Below are positions 1 to 10,784 of a DNA stretch of 64,000 nt, in pieces. The stretch is from an uncultured Clostridia bacterium (GTDB lineage: Bacteria; Bacillota; Clostridia; Lachnospirales; CAG-274): assembly GCA_944383305.1 (NCBI GenBank), contig CALWOZ010000007.1, positions 1-64,000 on the forward strand, given 5' to 3'. The position numbers and the translations under genes are program-made. The stretch's first letter is position 1. Every line of letters starts with the position of its first letter. The notes below the pieces were generated by a model, which saw only the letters and a list, made by a program, of their open reading frames with translations, was not told the origin of the DNA and searched no databases.

Positions 1-105
1 GTTTCCAAATTTACTATACCACAAAGGGAAATCTTTTTTTATATTTTTTTGTTACCTATGTATTATACCTCAACAAATTATATAAGAATTTTAAATAAAA
101 AAGTG

Positions 106-134
106 TTGACATATTAATTTTTTTGTGATATATT
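106..134 (+). promoter_or_regulatory. Sigma-A promoter of tRNA-Leu
   Basis: TTGACA at 106-111, a 17-nt spacer and TATATT at 129-134 make a near-consensus vegetative promoter. The tRNA begins 24 nt after the -10 box. No gene is visible in bases 1-105. Confidence 0.85.
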
Positions 135-157
135 ACATTAGTAAGTTAATTATATTT

Positions 158-236
158 GCGGACATGGCGGAATGGCAGACGCGCTAGACTTAGAATCTAG
201 TTCTTAGGAGTGTGGGTTCAAGTCCCACTGTCCGCA
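158..236 (+). tRNA. tRNA-Leu (anticodon UAG)
   Basis: The acceptor arms GCGGACA and TGTCCGC pair, followed by discriminator A at 236. The anticodon stem CTAGA/TCTAG closes the loop CTTAGAA, giving anticodon TAG, which reads CUA leucine codons. The T arm is GTGGG-TTCAAGT-CCCAC. The variable arm is an extended class II arm but rather short at about 11 nt, so the whole gene is 79 nt. CCA is not encoded. It is a single gene with its own promoter and terminator. Confidence 0.95.
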
Positions 237-240
237 TATT

Positions 241-271
241 AAAAGTTCCTATTTTTAGGGACTTTTTTATT
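241..271 (+). terminator. Rho-independent terminator after tRNA-Leu
   Basis: AAGTTCC pairs with GGGACTT around an A/T loop and is followed by a run of T. It lies 5 nt past the tRNA. A copy of the dispersed repeat begins immediately after it. Confidence 0.85.
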
Positions 272-272
272 A

Positions 273-420
273 TTTCAATTAAGCTATGACTTTATTTTTT
301 AGATAAAAATTATAAACTTACTTGTGTTTAAATTTTTATTAAAGAAAATAATAGTAATAGCTTGTGTGTTTATGTTTATTTTGATACAGAGTATCAAAAA
401 AACTAATTGATACAAAGTAT
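273..420 (+). repeat. Dispersed intergenic repeat, copy A
   Basis: This begins with ATTTCAATTAAGCTATGAC, has an A/T-rich middle, and ends with a TAGCTTGT-type block followed by the palindrome GATAC-AGA-GTATC and a second half GATACAAAGTAT. The same ordered blocks occur at 42646-42780 (same strand) and 15954-16125 (opposite strand). The first block directly follows the tRNA terminator. No protein is encoded. The rest of the gap up to ktrB (421-703) holds only a hairpin at 479-512. Confidence 0.75.
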
Positions 421-478
421 ATATATAAATAAGAGTTGTGAATAGTTAAAACTAAATTAATTAAATATATATTAAATA

Positions 479-512
479 AAGGTGTGAAAGAATTTTATAA
501 CTTTCCCACCTT
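479..512. other. Orphan hairpin upstream of ktrB
   Basis: AAGGTGTGAAAG (479-490) and CTTTCCCACCTT (501-512) form a 12-bp stem with one mismatch and a 10-nt loop. It is much more GC-rich than its surroundings. No gene ends nearby apart from the repeat. It could terminate a transcript entering from either side or be part of a small RNA. The T tract is weak on both strands. Confidence 0.5.
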
Positions 513-703
513 CTTAAGTTTTTAGACATATTTAATAAAAAAGAGTATATATAAAAATATAATAAATAACTTTATTCATAAAAATTGACAAATATTTATT
601 ATGTAGATTTATAAAAGTATATATTAATAAATAGTTTATTTTTATTAACTATATTAGTTATTATGAAGTTAATAAAAAATTTGTTTTATAAGACAAAAAA
701 ATG

Positions 704-731
704 TTGTCTTATATTATAAATATGGTATAAT
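704..731 (+). promoter_or_regulatory. Promoter of ktrBA
   Basis: TTGTCT (704-709), a 16-nt spacer and TATAAT (726-731). Transcription should begin near 738, which argues against the upstream in-frame TTG at 736 as the ktrB start. Confidence 0.7.
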
Positions 732-759
732 AAAATTGCTAAAGAAAGGAAGAGATAAA

Positions 760-2157
760 GTGAATAATAAATCAAAAGTTTTTTTTAATTTTGGACCATC
801 TCATATTATTGTTTTTAGTTTTTTTATTGTAATAATTATAGGTACATTATTATTAAGTCTGCCTATAGCAAGTAAAAGTGGAGAAAGCGTAGGTATAATA
901 AATGCAATGTTTACATCCACATCGGCAGTATGTGTTACTGGGCTTGTAGTTGTAAATACCTTTTATCACTGGACTTTATTTGGTAAAATAGTTATATTAT
1001 TATTAATACAAATAGGCGGATTAGGCTTTATGAGTTTATATACAATAATATTAGTTGTATTAGGCAAAAAAATCACATTAAAAGGAAGAATATTAATACA
1101 AGAATCTTTTAATTTATCAACCTTTAAAGGAATGGTAACCTTTTTAAAAAAAATAATAATGGTAACATTTTCAATAGAAGGAATAGGAGCAATAATATTA
1201 TCCTTAAGGTTTATACCAGAGTATGGATTTATAGGAGGAGTATTTAGAGGAGTGTTTCATTCCATATCAGCATTTTGTAATGCAGGATTTGACATATTAG
1301 GAGCAAATAGTCTAATGGATTATTCTACTGACTATGTTATAAATATAACAATAATGATATTGATTATATTAGGTGGATTAGGCTTTAGTGTATTAATAGA
1401 CATAGGGAGATATATTAAATATAAAATACATAAAATGTTAAATAAAAAAGTTGATATATTTGTAATGACAGTACATTCTAAGCTAGCACTTACTATAACA
1501 GGTATATTACTTTTACTTGGTGCTCTATTAACATTTATTATAGAATATAAAAATCCAGAAACGTTGTTACCTCTTAGATTTGATCAAAAAATATTAGCAT
1601 CAACTTTTCAATCGGTTACTTTAAGGACAGCTGGATTTGACGCAATAGGGCAAGCAGACTTAAATTATGGCTCAAAATTTTTAGCTATAATATTAATGGC
1701 AATAGGTGGCTCTCCGGGAGGAACTGCAGGTGGTATAAAAACTGTAACAATAGGAGCTTTAATACTAGCCGTTATATCAGTTATAAAAGGCAAAGATTGT
1801 ATAACAGCTTTTAAGAAAACTATAAGTGTTTCTACAATACAAAAGGCACTTTCTGTTATTATGATGATGATGACTCTTATTTTTATTGCCACAATGATTT
1901 TAACAGTGACAGAAAAAGAAATAGTTTTAAAATATGAATTTATAGATATTTTATATGAAGTTGCCTCAGCTTTAGGTACAGTGGGATTAACCACAGGTAT
2001 AACGCCTAGCCTGTCATTTATAGGCAAAGTGGTTATAATACTATGTATGTTTATAGGTAGACTTGGACCTATAACAATTGTATTAGGACTATCATTTAGA
2101 AAACTTAATAAGAAAAATGTTATACATTATCCAGAAGAAAAAATAATAGTAGGATAA
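760..2157 (+). CDS. ktrB: KtrB-type potassium-transporting subunit (TrkH/KtrB family)
   Basis: Integral membrane channel subunit of a Ktr potassium uptake system, 465 residues from this start. The four pore-loop repeats of the Trk/Ktr/HKT family are visible in order: TSTSAVCVTG, SISAFCNAGFD, SVTLRTAGFD and ALGTVGLTTG, each with the filter glycine and separated by hydrophobic helices. I chose the GTG at 760 because AAGGAAG lies about 8 nt upstream. An in-frame TTG at 736 overlaps the expected transcription start and lacks a site. The next gene encodes the cytosolic KtrA gate 16 bp downstream, so the pair is an operon. TrkH and KtrB are hard to separate by eye, but the partner's short single-RCK form favours Ktr. 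Confidence 0.9.
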   Translation: MNNKSKVFFNFGPSHIIVFSFFIVIIIGTLLLSLPIASKSGESVGIINAMFTSTSAVCVTGLVVVNTFYHWTLFGKIVILLLIQIGGLGFMSLYTIILVVLGKKITLKGRILIQESFNLSTFKGMVTFLKKIIMVTFSIEGIGAIILSLRFIPEYGFIGGVFRGVFHSISAFCNAGFDILGANSLMDYSTDYVINITIMILIILGGLGFSVLIDIGRYIKYKIHKMLNKKVDIFVMTVHSKLALTITGILLLLGALLTFIIEYKNPETLLPLRFDQKILASTFQSVTLRTAGFDAIGQADLNYGSKFLAIILMAIGGSPGGTAGGIKTVTIGALILAVISVIKGKDCITAFKKTISVSTIQKALSVIMMMMTLIFIATMILTVTEKEIVLKYEFIDILYEVASALGTVGLTTGITPSLSFIGKVVIILCMFIGRLGPITIVLGLSFRKLNKKNVIHYPEEKIIVG

Positions 2158-2173
2158 TATTAGGAGGATAAAT

Positions 2174-2824
2174 ATGGGAAGAAAACAATTTGCCGTTCTT
2201 GGCTTAGGAAGATTTGGACAAAGTTTAGTTAAAACATTAGCAGAAAACAACTGTGATGTTTTATGTTGTGATAAAGATATTGAAATAGTAAATGAAATGT
2301 CTAAATATGGATGTCATTCTATTCAAGCCGATGTTACAGACGTTCACGTTTTAGAGCAATTTGGTATAAACAACTTTGATGTAGTGGTAGTAGCTATTGG
2401 TGAAGATATGGAAGGAAGCATATTAGCTACTATGATGGCTAAAGAATTAGGTGCAAGCTTTGTAATAGCAAAGGCTAAAAATGATATACAAAAATCTATA
2501 TTAGAAAAAGTAGGAGCAGATAGAGTTGTTTTACCAGAAAGAGATATGGGTATTAGAATAGCTAATACACTTATTACTACAAATGTTATAGATTATATAA
2601 ATTTATCAGATAAGTTTGCAATAGTTGAAATAGAACCACTTAAAAATTGGATTAATAGTTCTATATTAGATAGTAACGTACGAGCTAAATATGGTTTAAA
2701 CATAGTAGCTATAAAAAGACATAATGATATAATAGTATCTCCATTACCAAATGAGATAATACAAGAACACGACATATTAGTAGTAGTAGGGCGTAGTGAT
2801 GTTATCCAAAAAATAAATAATTAA
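2174..2824 (+). CDS. ktrA: KtrA regulatory subunit (RCK/TrkA domain protein)
   Basis: 216-residue cytosolic ring protein that binds nucleotide and gates KtrB. The N-terminal RCK_N Rossmann fold shows GLGRFG at residues 10-15 and the acidic ribose-binding residue near D33 (CCDKD). The second half is a TrkA_C domain, a known c-di-AMP-binding module in Firmicute KtrA (family knowledge). A single RCK_N plus RCK_C in about 220 residues is the KtrA size; TrkA is about twice as long. An AGGAGG site lies 7 nt before the ATG. It follows ktrB by 16 bp. Confidence 0.92.
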   Translation: MGRKQFAVLGLGRFGQSLVKTLAENNCDVLCCDKDIEIVNEMSKYGCHSIQADVTDVHVLEQFGINNFDVVVVAIGEDMEGSILATMMAKELGASFVIAKAKNDIQKSILEKVGADRVVLPERDMGIRIANTLITTNVIDYINLSDKFAIVEIEPLKNWINSSILDSNVRAKYGLNIVAIKRHNDIIVSPLPNEIIQEHDILVVVGRSDVIQKINN

Positions 2825-2842
2825 TATTTTAGGTGAAAAATT

Positions 2843-3622
2843 TTGATTACAAGTGATAAAAATAAAATAATTAAAGACATATTAAAGTTAAAACAAAAAA
2901 AACAAAGAGATATAACAGGTAATTTTTATATAGAAGGAGAACGTATTATAGATGAAATACCTTCTAATATAGAAATAAAAAAATATATTTTTTCAGAAAA
3001 GTTTTATAAAGATTTAAATAATAAAGAAAAGTATAAAAAAATAGATAATATAATAGTATCAGATAGTGTATTTAAAAAAATTAGTGATACAATAAATCCA
3101 CAGGGGATAATGGCTATTTGTAGTATGCCTAAAAATAATATAAATAGTATAAAAATAAAAGAAAACAAGGTTTTTGTAATATTAGATAGAATATGCGACC
3201 CAGGGAATATGGGTACTATTATAAGAACAGCAGAAGCACTTGGTATAGACTCAATATTTTTATCTAAAGGTTGTGTAGACTTATATAACCCAAAGGTAAT
3301 AAGAGCAACTATGGGAGCTATTTTTCATATTCCTATTATTCAAGATTGTGATATATCATATTTAATAACACATTTAAAAAGCAACAATGTAAATATTGTA
3401 TGTACACATTTAGATGGAGATAAAGCTCCATATAATATAGATTTTAAAAAATCTACTGCAATATTAATAGGTAATGAAGCAAATGGTGTTTTAGAGCAAT
3501 ATAAAAATGAAGCAGATGAACTAGTGAAAATACCTATGGTAGGTAAAGTAGAGTCTATGAATGCGTCAATATCATCTGCTATTATATTTTATGAAGTATT
3601 AAGCCAAAGATTAAAGAGGTGA
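2843..3622 (+). CDS. SpoU/TrmH-family RNA 2'-O-methyltransferase
   Basis: 259 residues. The N-terminal third is a lysine-rich substrate-binding domain (SpoU_sub_bind-like, with YIEGERII). The C-terminal SPOUT knot domain shows motif 1 DPGNMGTIIRTAEALG, motif 2 LIGNEANGV and motif 3 IPMVGKVESMNASIS. These bind S-adenosylmethionine and position the RNA 2'-OH. The target base cannot be told from sequence; relatives in this position (YsgA type) methylate 23S rRNA. The start is TTG at 2843 with AGGTG 8 nt upstream. The gene lies 18 bp after ktrA and 5 bp before the deaminase gene, so it is probably co-transcribed. Confidence 0.88.
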   Translation: MITSDKNKIIKDILKLKQKKQRDITGNFYIEGERIIDEIPSNIEIKKYIFSEKFYKDLNNKEKYKKIDNIIVSDSVFKKISDTINPQGIMAICSMPKNNINSIKIKENKVFVILDRICDPGNMGTIIRTAEALGIDSIFLSKGCVDLYNPKVIRATMGAIFHIPIIQDCDISYLITHLKSNNVNIVCTHLDGDKAPYNIDFKKSTAILIGNEANGVLEQYKNEADELVKIPMVGKVESMNASISSAIIFYEVLSQRLKR

Positions 3623-3627
3623 TATTT

Positions 3628-4083
3628 TTGCAAAGAATAGACTGGGATACATATTTTATTGAAATAGCAAAAGTAGTAGCCAAGAGAGCTTCGTGTTTTA
3701 GAAGACAAGTTGGTGCTGTTATAGTAAAAGACAATAGTATTATATCCACAGGATATAATGGTGCTCCTAAAGGAGTTTTAGACTGTTTTGAAAATAATGA
3801 ATGTATGAGAAATACTAAAAATATACCTAGTGGTAAAAATTATGAAATTTGTATGTCTTTACACGCAGAAAATAACGCAATAACACAATGTGCATCTAAT
3901 GGTGTTTCTTGTAAGGGCGGGACTATTTATATAACACATAGTCCTTGCTCTATGTGTTTAAAACAAATAATAAATGCTGGTATAAAACGAATTGTATCAT
4001 TAGAAAAGTATCCAGATGAACTTAGCGATAGACTTATAAAAATGGCAAATATAGAGTTTGTATTATTTGAATATAAGGAGTAA
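3628..4083 (+). CDS. comEB: dCMP deaminase (ComEB family)
   Basis: Zinc deaminase converting dCMP to dUMP for thymidylate synthesis, 151 residues. HAENNAI supplies the zinc histidine and catalytic glutamate. PCSMC supplies the two zinc cysteines. The N-terminal stretch RRQVGAVIVKDNSIISTGYNG is typical of dCMP deaminases and ComEB rather than cytidine deaminases. The TTG at 3628 is preferred because AGAGGTG precedes it by about 6 nt. An alternative GTG at 3619 lies inside that site and would overlap the previous gene. Confidence 0.88.
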   Translation: MQRIDWDTYFIEIAKVVAKRASCFRRQVGAVIVKDNSIISTGYNGAPKGVLDCFENNECMRNTKNIPSGKNYEICMSLHAENNAITQCASNGVSCKGGTIYITHSPCSMCLKQIINAGIKRIVSLEKYPDELSDRLIKMANIEFVLFEYKE

Positions 4084-4086
4084 ATT

Positions 4087-4323
4087 ATGAATAAAATAAC
4101 AACAACTATTTTTGAAAGAGCGTATCAGTCATATTTATGTGGTGGAGATGTATATACATACAGATTTGAATCAAAATCTCCATTGATGATGAAAAAATAT
4201 ACAGATGCAATAAAATATTTAGAAGATAATGAGTTAGTTATTGTAAAATTTATGTCTGAAGATAAAGTTAGATTAACTCTTACAAATAAAGGAATAGAAT
4301 ATGCCAACTCAATGTCAGTATAG
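4087..4323 (+). CDS. Small hypothetical protein, winged-helix-like
   Basis: 78 residues beginning 3 bp after comEB. Its composition (alternating short helices, then KYLEDNELVIVKF and VRLTLTNKGIEYA) looks like a compact winged-helix wing, as in small MarR/PadR-like fragments. I cannot assign a family. It appears to be the last gene of the run that starts at ktrB. No signal peptide or membrane segment is visible. Confidence 0.6.
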   Translation: MNKITTTIFERAYQSYLCGGDVYTYRFESKSPLMMKKYTDAIKYLEDNELVIVKFMSEDKVRLTLTNKGIEYANSMSV

Positions 4324-4390
4324 AATAAAATATTTATCTATGATTTTATTTTTAAGATGCACTCTTTGATTGTTTAGAAAGGGATAAAAA

Positions 4391-5254
4391 ATGAAGTATA
4401 TAGAAGAAAATGAAAAAATAGTTATGACAGAGTTTGAAAGTTTTAATATAAAAGAAATATTAGAATGTGGTCAATGTTTTAGATTTGAAAAAATAGACGA
4501 AATGCACTATATAATAGTAGCTAATAATAAAGTGTTAAACATAAAACAAGATAGTGAAAAGGTAGAGTTTTATCCTTGTAATAAAAATGAATTTGAAAAT
4601 ATATGGATAAATTATTTTGATTTAGAAACTGATTATAACAAAATAAAAAAACAGTTAGAAGACGACCCAATTGTAAAAACAGCAATAGAATATGCAAGTG
4701 GTATCCGTATTTTAAATCAAGAGCCATTTGAGTGTTTAATATCTTTTATTATATCTCAAAATAACCGTATACCTATGATAAAGCAAGTTATAAAAAATAT
4801 ATCAGAAAAATATGGAGTAAAAGAAGGAGAATATTATCTTTTCCCTACATTAAATCAACTTAAAAAAGCTACACCAGAAGAACTTAAATTATGTAAAACA
4901 GGATTTAGAGATAAATATATATTAGATGCTATACAAAATATTGAAAATAACACAATAAATTTAGAACAACTATATAATATGACAGCCGAAGAAGCCAAAA
5001 ACCAACTTTTAAAAATAAAAGGGGTTGGAACTAAAGTGGCAGATTGTGTATTATTATTTTCATTAAAGAAAAATGAAGTGTTTCCAACAGATGTGTGGGT
5101 AAAACGTGTTATGGAACATTTTTATTTTGATGAAAAAGATACTAATATAAAAGAAATACATAATTTCGCTAAAGAAAAATGGGGAGATTTAGCCGGATAT
5201 GCTCAACAATATCTTTTTTATTATGCTAGAAGTGAAAAGATTGGAACTAAATAA
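4391..5254 (+). CDS. ogg: 8-oxoguanine DNA glycosylase / AP lyase (OGG1-like)
   Basis: 287 residues. The N-terminal OGG_N domain (FNIKEILECGQCFRF) is followed by the HhH-GPD fold. The helix-hairpin-helix LKIKGVGTKVADC carries catalytic lysine K215, and FPTDVWV carries the conserved aspartate D234, the pair used by bifunctional OGG1 enzymes. It excises 8-oxoguanine opposite cytosine. The start has GAAAGGGAT upstream. It lies 67 bp after the previous gene and just ahead of the groESL promoter region. Confidence 0.9.
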   Translation: MKYIEENEKIVMTEFESFNIKEILECGQCFRFEKIDEMHYIIVANNKVLNIKQDSEKVEFYPCNKNEFENIWINYFDLETDYNKIKKQLEDDPIVKTAIEYASGIRILNQEPFECLISFIISQNNRIPMIKQVIKNISEKYGVKEGEYYLFPTLNQLKKATPEELKLCKTGFRDKYILDAIQNIENNTINLEQLYNMTAEEAKNQLLKIKGVGTKVADCVLLFSLKKNEVFPTDVWVKRVMEHFYFDEKDTNIKEIHNFAKEKWGDLAGYAQQYLFYYARSEKIGTK

Positions 5255-5345
5255 ATAGTATATAAAAATGTAAGAAAATTAAAGAAAAATTAAGTATATG
5301 TTATATAAATGGTCAAAAATAGGCTAAAATACTTAAATATGACTA

Positions 5346-5374
5346 TTGCATAAACATATATATTAAATTACTAT
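5346..5374 (+). promoter_or_regulatory. Promoter of groESL
   Basis: TTGCAT (5346-5351), a 17-nt spacer and TACTAT (5369-5374). The predicted start falls about 5 nt before the CIRCE element, the usual geometry for HrcA repression. Confidence 0.65.
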
Positions 5375-5384
5375 ATACCTATGG

Positions 5385-5411
5385 TTAGCACTCTTTTAAG
5401 ATGAGTGCTAA
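5385..5411. promoter_or_regulatory. CIRCE operator (HrcA binding site)
   Basis: TTAGCACTC (5385-5393), 9 bases, GAGTGCTAA (5403-5411): an exact match to the CIRCE inverted repeat. It sits between the promoter and groES and predicts heat-inducible HrcA control. hrcA itself is not in the window. Confidence 0.97.
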
Positions 5412-5511
5412 TAAGACGTAATAACTAAAATTTAATGTATATAGCATAAATTACCTTATTTTAAACATATAAATATGCTACATACATAAATAAATATTTG
5501 GAGGTAATAAA

Positions 5512-5796
5512 ATGAACATTAAACCATTAGCAGATAGAGTTGTATTAAAACATTTAGAGGCAGAAGAAAAAACAAAAGGCGGAATTATATTAACAGCCGG
5601 AGCTAAAGAAAAGCCTCAAGAAGCTGAAATATTAGCAGTAGGTCCTGGAGCTATTGTAGACGGAAAGACTGTTCCTATGCAAGTTAAAGTGGGAGATAAA
5701 GTTATTTATTCTAAATACTCTGGAACAGAGGTTAAACTTGATGGTGAAGAATACGTTATTGTAAAAGAAAGTGATATTTTAGCTATTGTTGAATAG
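5512..5796 (+). CDS. groES: Co-chaperonin GroES
   Basis: 94 residues, the normal length. Contains [18 protein letters not shown] and the mobile loop around [16 protein letters not shown] that contacts GroEL, then the roof and C-terminal [14 protein letters not shown]. It caps the GroEL ring during ATP-driven folding. A GGAGG site precedes the ATG. It is the first gene of the CIRCE-controlled operon and lies 72 bp before groEL. Confidence 0.98.
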   Translation: MNIKPLADRVVLKHLEAEEKTKGGIILTAGAKEKPQEAEILAVGPGAIVDGKTVPMQVKVGDKVIYSKYSGTEVKLDGEEYVIVKESDILAIVE

Positions 5797-5856
5797 ATTT
5801 TAACTGTTTTATTTTTAAATAAAGATATATAGTAATTAATAATAAAAACTTTTTAG

Positions 5857-7488
<1,632 letters not shown>

Positions 7489-7521
7489 ACTAATTATATA
7501 AATATAAATAAAAAAATAAAC

Positions 7522-7555
7522 AAAAAAGGTATAGTTATTAACTATACCTTTTTTA
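7522..7555. terminator. Terminator after groEL
   Basis: AAGGTATAGTT and AACTATACCTT form an 11-bp stem flanked by A and T runs, so it could serve both strands. The rest of the gap to rpoD (7556-7748) is plain A/T-rich sequence. Confidence 0.9.
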
Positions 7556-7748
7556 TATGTTGTTTTTATATGCTGTTTTTATTGGTTGTGATAAAAATTT
7601 GTTAGTTATTAAAATTTTAGATTATTAATTTTATCTTTATTTTATATAATTTTTAATACTATTAAAAACAGTAAAACAAATTAGATTAAAAATTTTAATA
7701 TTTAATACAGAAATACTAGTGGAAATAAAATATATTATTAATACTAAA

Positions 7749-8891
7749 TTACTCTAAATAATCTCTAAGCTTTTTACTTCTACTAGGGTGTCTAAGTTTT
7801 CTTAAAGCTTTTGCCTCTATTTGTCTTATTCGTTCTCTTGTAACATTAAACTCTTTACCAACTTCTTCAAGAGTTCTAGCTCTTCCATCATCAAGACCAA
7901 ATCGTAATCTTAAAACTTTTTCTTCACGGTCTGTAAGTGTATCTAAAACTTCTATAAGTTGTTCTTTTAAAAGAGTGAATGCAGCTGCATCAGAAGGAGC
8001 AGGAATATCCTCATCTGGAATAAAATCTCCAAGATGGCTATCTTCTTCCTCACCAATAGGAGTTTCTAAAGATACAGGTTCTTGAGCAATTTTTCTTATT
8101 TCTCTAACTTTTTCAATAGGCATATCCATTTCTTTAGATAGTTCTTCGTCAGAAGGTTCTCTTCCTAGTTCTTGTAAAAGTTGTCTAGATACACGGATAA
8201 GTTTGTTAATAGTTTCTACCATATGAACAGGTATTCTTATAGTTCTAGCTTGGTCAGCAATGGCTCTTGTTATAGCTTGTCTTATCCACCAAGTAGCATA
8301 GGTACTAAACTTAAATCCTTTTTTATAGTCAAATTTTTCTACGGCTTTAATAAGGCCTAAGTTACCTTCTTGTATAAGGTCTAAAAATAGCATACCTCTG
8401 CCCACATATCTTTTAGCTATGCTAACAACTAATCTAAGGTTAGCTTCTGCTAAACGTTTTTTAGCTAATTCGTCCCCTTCAGACATTTTTCTAGCAAGTT
8501 CCATTTCTTCATCAGCACTAAGTAAGTCAACTTTACCAATTTCTTTTAAGTACATTCTAACGTGGTCATCTATGTTTATGCTAGTGTCGGATAAGGTTAA
8601 ATCAATGTCTTTTTCTAAGTTTTCTAAAGATTCTAAAGAATCTAAGTTTTCTATGTCGTCTAAATTATCAATAACGTCATCTTTATTGTCTTCCATTAAT
8701 TCAATATCAATGACTTCAATATTTTGGAGTTCTAAATATTCGTATATTTTGTCTAAATGTTCGGCTTCTAAATCCATATCAGATAAGATTTTCATCATAT
8801 CTTTATATTTTATAACGCCTTTTTTCTTTTTACCTAAAGAAACTAGTTCTTTTATCTTGTTAGTAAACAAGGTTTCATCTATAGTTTTCAA
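7749..8891 (-). CDS. rpoD: Primary sigma factor RpoD (SigA)
   Basis: 380 residues, the SigA size. Region 1.1 is at the N-terminus, followed by an acidic linker rich in Asp, Leu and Glu. Region 1.2/2 includes [23 protein letters not shown] and the -10-reading [16 protein letters not shown]. Region 3 follows, then region 4.2 with the -35-reading [20 protein letters not shown]. The start is TTG with GGAAG about 9 nt upstream. dnaG ends 21 bp upstream on the same strand, the usual dnaG-rpoD operon. rpsU is not adjacent. Confidence 0.97.
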   Translation of the reverse strand: MKTIDETLFTNKIKELVSLGKKKKGVIKYKDMMKILSDMDLEAEHLDKIYEYLELQNIEVIDIELMEDNKDDVIDNLDDIENLDSLESLENLEKDIDLTLSDTSINIDDHVRMYLKEIGKVDLLSADEEMELARKMSEGDELAKKRLAEANLRLVVSIAKRYVGRGMLFLDLIQEGNLGLIKAVEKFDYKKGFKFSTYATWWIRQAITRAIADQARTIRIPVHMVETINKLIRVSRQLLQELGREPSDEELSKEMDMPIEKVREIRKIAQEPVSLETPIGEEEDSHLGDFIPDEDIPAPSDAAAFTLLKEQLIEVLDTLTDREEKVLRLRFGLDDGRARTLEEVGKEFNVTRERIRQIEAKALRKLRHPSRSKKLRDYLE

Positions 8892-8912
8892 TATTTTTAC
8901 TTCCTTTCAAAA

Positions 8913-10664
8913 TTAAATATTAATATATATTTTATCAAATGATTTTTTTTCATTTAAGGCTTGTTGTATTTTTTCAAAATTTTTATCTTCAGTTATTATT
9001 TTATCAAAATAAGCTTTTTTTATAATTTTTAGTTGGTCATTTATAATTTTTTCTAATTTATCATTATTAGAAAAGTCTAATTTTAGCATAAAAACTTTAG
9101 ATATTTGTTTTTGTTCTTCGGGTGTCTGAAATTTTAAAACTATCTCAGCAGGATAAATAACTTTATTATTTTCATTGTATTCAAAAATAATTTTTGCAAG
9201 TCTAACATATAAATCGTCTAAAAAGTCTTCAGGTTTAATATAGTTTTTTAGCTTATTATATATATTAATATTAGTAGATAATATATATAATATACTTTGT
9301 CTTGCTTCTTCTAGTTTATTATTTTGTATAATTTGTTTAGGTTTTTTATTTACCAATTTTTGTGTATCATTATTATTAGATAAAATAAGTTTAATTTCTT
9401 GAGATATAGCTTCTTCAGAAATTTTAGTTATATAACTTGCTTCTTTAATAAACACATCTCTTTCTACTGGACTTGAAAGAGATGAGATTATTTTAGATAC
9501 TTGCTTAGTAAATTCAACTTTTTGTATAGGATCGTTTATATTGTATTCTTGCATTTTTTGTTTAATTTGAAAAGATATGTAGCTTTTTGCATTATTAAGA
9601 AGTTCTATAAAACTTTTTGTACCAAATTTAGCAATATATTCATCAGGGTCTTTAGCGTTTTCTACTTGAGCAACTCTAACATATATACCATTATTGGTTA
9701 ATATAGGTATTGCTCTAAGAGTGGCTTTAATACCAGCATCATCACTATCAAATAATATAATAACTTTATTAGCATATTTTTTTAATAATTTTATATGATT
9801 TTCGTTAAAAGCAGTACCTAAAGCAGCAACTACATTGGTTATACCAGCTTGATAAAGGGCTATTACGTCCATATAGCCTTCTACTAATATGAACTCTTTA
9901 TTTTTACTATTTTTTGCAATATTTATACTATATAAGTTATAACTTTTGTTAAATATAGGTGTGTCAGGAGAATTTAGGTATTTAGCAGTATTTTTATTAT
10001 CAGTTAAATCTCTACCACCAAATGCAATAACTCTCCCTTGAACATCTATTATAGGGAACATAAGCCTACCAAAAAATCTATCAAAAAATGTATTGTTTTT
10101 GGTTTTAAACACAAGTCCACTTTCAAGAATAATATCATCGTTATAACCTTTTTCTTTTAAGAAGGTATATATATCATCTTTTTTAAATAAAGAATAACCA
10201 AGACCAAACTTTATTCTGGCATTAGGCTTTATTCCACGTTTATCTAAATAGTCATTGGCTATTTTAGCTTGTGGGTTAGATAAATTTTGATAAAACTTTT
10301 TAGCTACTAATTTGTGTATTTCATATAAAATTTGTTTTGTTTCTAAAACTTTATTATCAAAATTTCCGTTAGGCTCTGGTAAAGGATAGTTTATTCTATC
10401 TGCTAGATATTTTATAGTATCTAAAAAGTCGTAGTTTTCTATATCCATAATGAAGTTATAAACTGTACCAGAGGCACCACAACCAAAACAATGATAAAGT
10501 TGTTTATCAGGGCTAACAGAAAAAGAAGGAGTATTTTCTTTATGAAAAGGGCATAAACCAATATAAGAGTTTCCACGTTGTTTTAATGGGGTATAGCTAT
10601 TTATAATTTCTACAAGGTCATTACCAAACCTAATATCTTCTATAATATCATCAGAGTATCTCAT
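8913..10664 (-). CDS. dnaG: DNA primase DnaG
   Basis: 583 residues from this start. The N-terminal CHC2 zinc domain shows CPFHKENTPSFSVSP and YHCFGCGASG. The TOPRIM core has the EGYMDVIAL and LFDSDDAG motifs that hold catalytic metals. A C-terminal helicase-binding region follows. I prefer the ATG at 10664 (MRYSDDIIEDIR, the usual family start, with GGAG about 12 nt upstream) over the in-frame ATG at 10682, which lies only about 7 nt from the predicted transcription start and has no ribosome site. Makes the primers for replication. Confidence 0.95.
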   Translation of the reverse strand: MRYSDDIIEDIRFGNDLVEIINSYTPLKQRGNSYIGLCPFHKENTPSFSVSPDKQLYHCFGCGASGTVYNFIMDIENYDFLDTIKYLADRINYPLPEPNGNFDNKVLETKQILYEIHKLVAKKFYQNLSNPQAKIANDYLDKRGIKPNARIKFGLGYSLFKKDDIYTFLKEKGYNDDIILESGLVFKTKNNTFFDRFFGRLMFPIIDVQGRVIAFGGRDLTDNKNTAKYLNSPDTPIFNKSYNLYSINIAKNSKNKEFILVEGYMDVIALYQAGITNVVAALGTAFNENHIKLLKKYANKVIILFDSDDAGIKATLRAIPILTNNGIYVRVAQVENAKDPDEYIAKFGTKSFIELLNNAKSYISFQIKQKMQEYNINDPIQKVEFTKQVSKIISSLSSPVERDVFIKEASYITKISEEAISQEIKLILSNNNDTQKLVNKKPKQIIQNNKLEEARQSILYILSTNINIYNKLKNYIKPEDFLDDLYVRLAKIIFEYNENNKVIYPAEIVLKFQTPEEQKQISKVFMLKLDFSNNDKLEKIINDQLKIIKKAYFDKIITEDKNFEKIQQALNEKKSFDKIYINI

Positions 10665-10695
10665 AAAATATACTGTCTCCATTTATTTTAATAAC

Positions 10696-10724
10696 ATTAT
10701 ATTCTTTATATACTTATTCGACAA
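10696..10724 (-). promoter_or_regulatory. Promoter of dnaG-rpoD
   Basis: On the minus strand: TTGTCG (10724-10719), 17-nt spacer, TATAAT (10701-10696). The predicted start is close to 10689. Confidence 0.65.
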
Positions 10725-10784
10725 TGTTTTTAAAAATCCTTTTTATATAAGTAAATAAAGATAAAAATTATAAATAGTAATTTA

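Noticed and set aside
272..703. c-di-AMP riboswitch before ktrBA
   Set aside because: No recognisable conserved blocks; the gap is A/T-rich repeat DNA and one hairpin.
1665..2027. Minus-strand frame inside ktrB
   Set aside because: Ile/Val-rich antisense reading of membrane helices, no ribosome site.
8419..8916. 165-codon plus-strand frame opposite rpoD
   Set aside because: It is antisense to a certain gene, very rich in Ser, Leu and Lys as expected for a shadow frame, and has no ribosome site.
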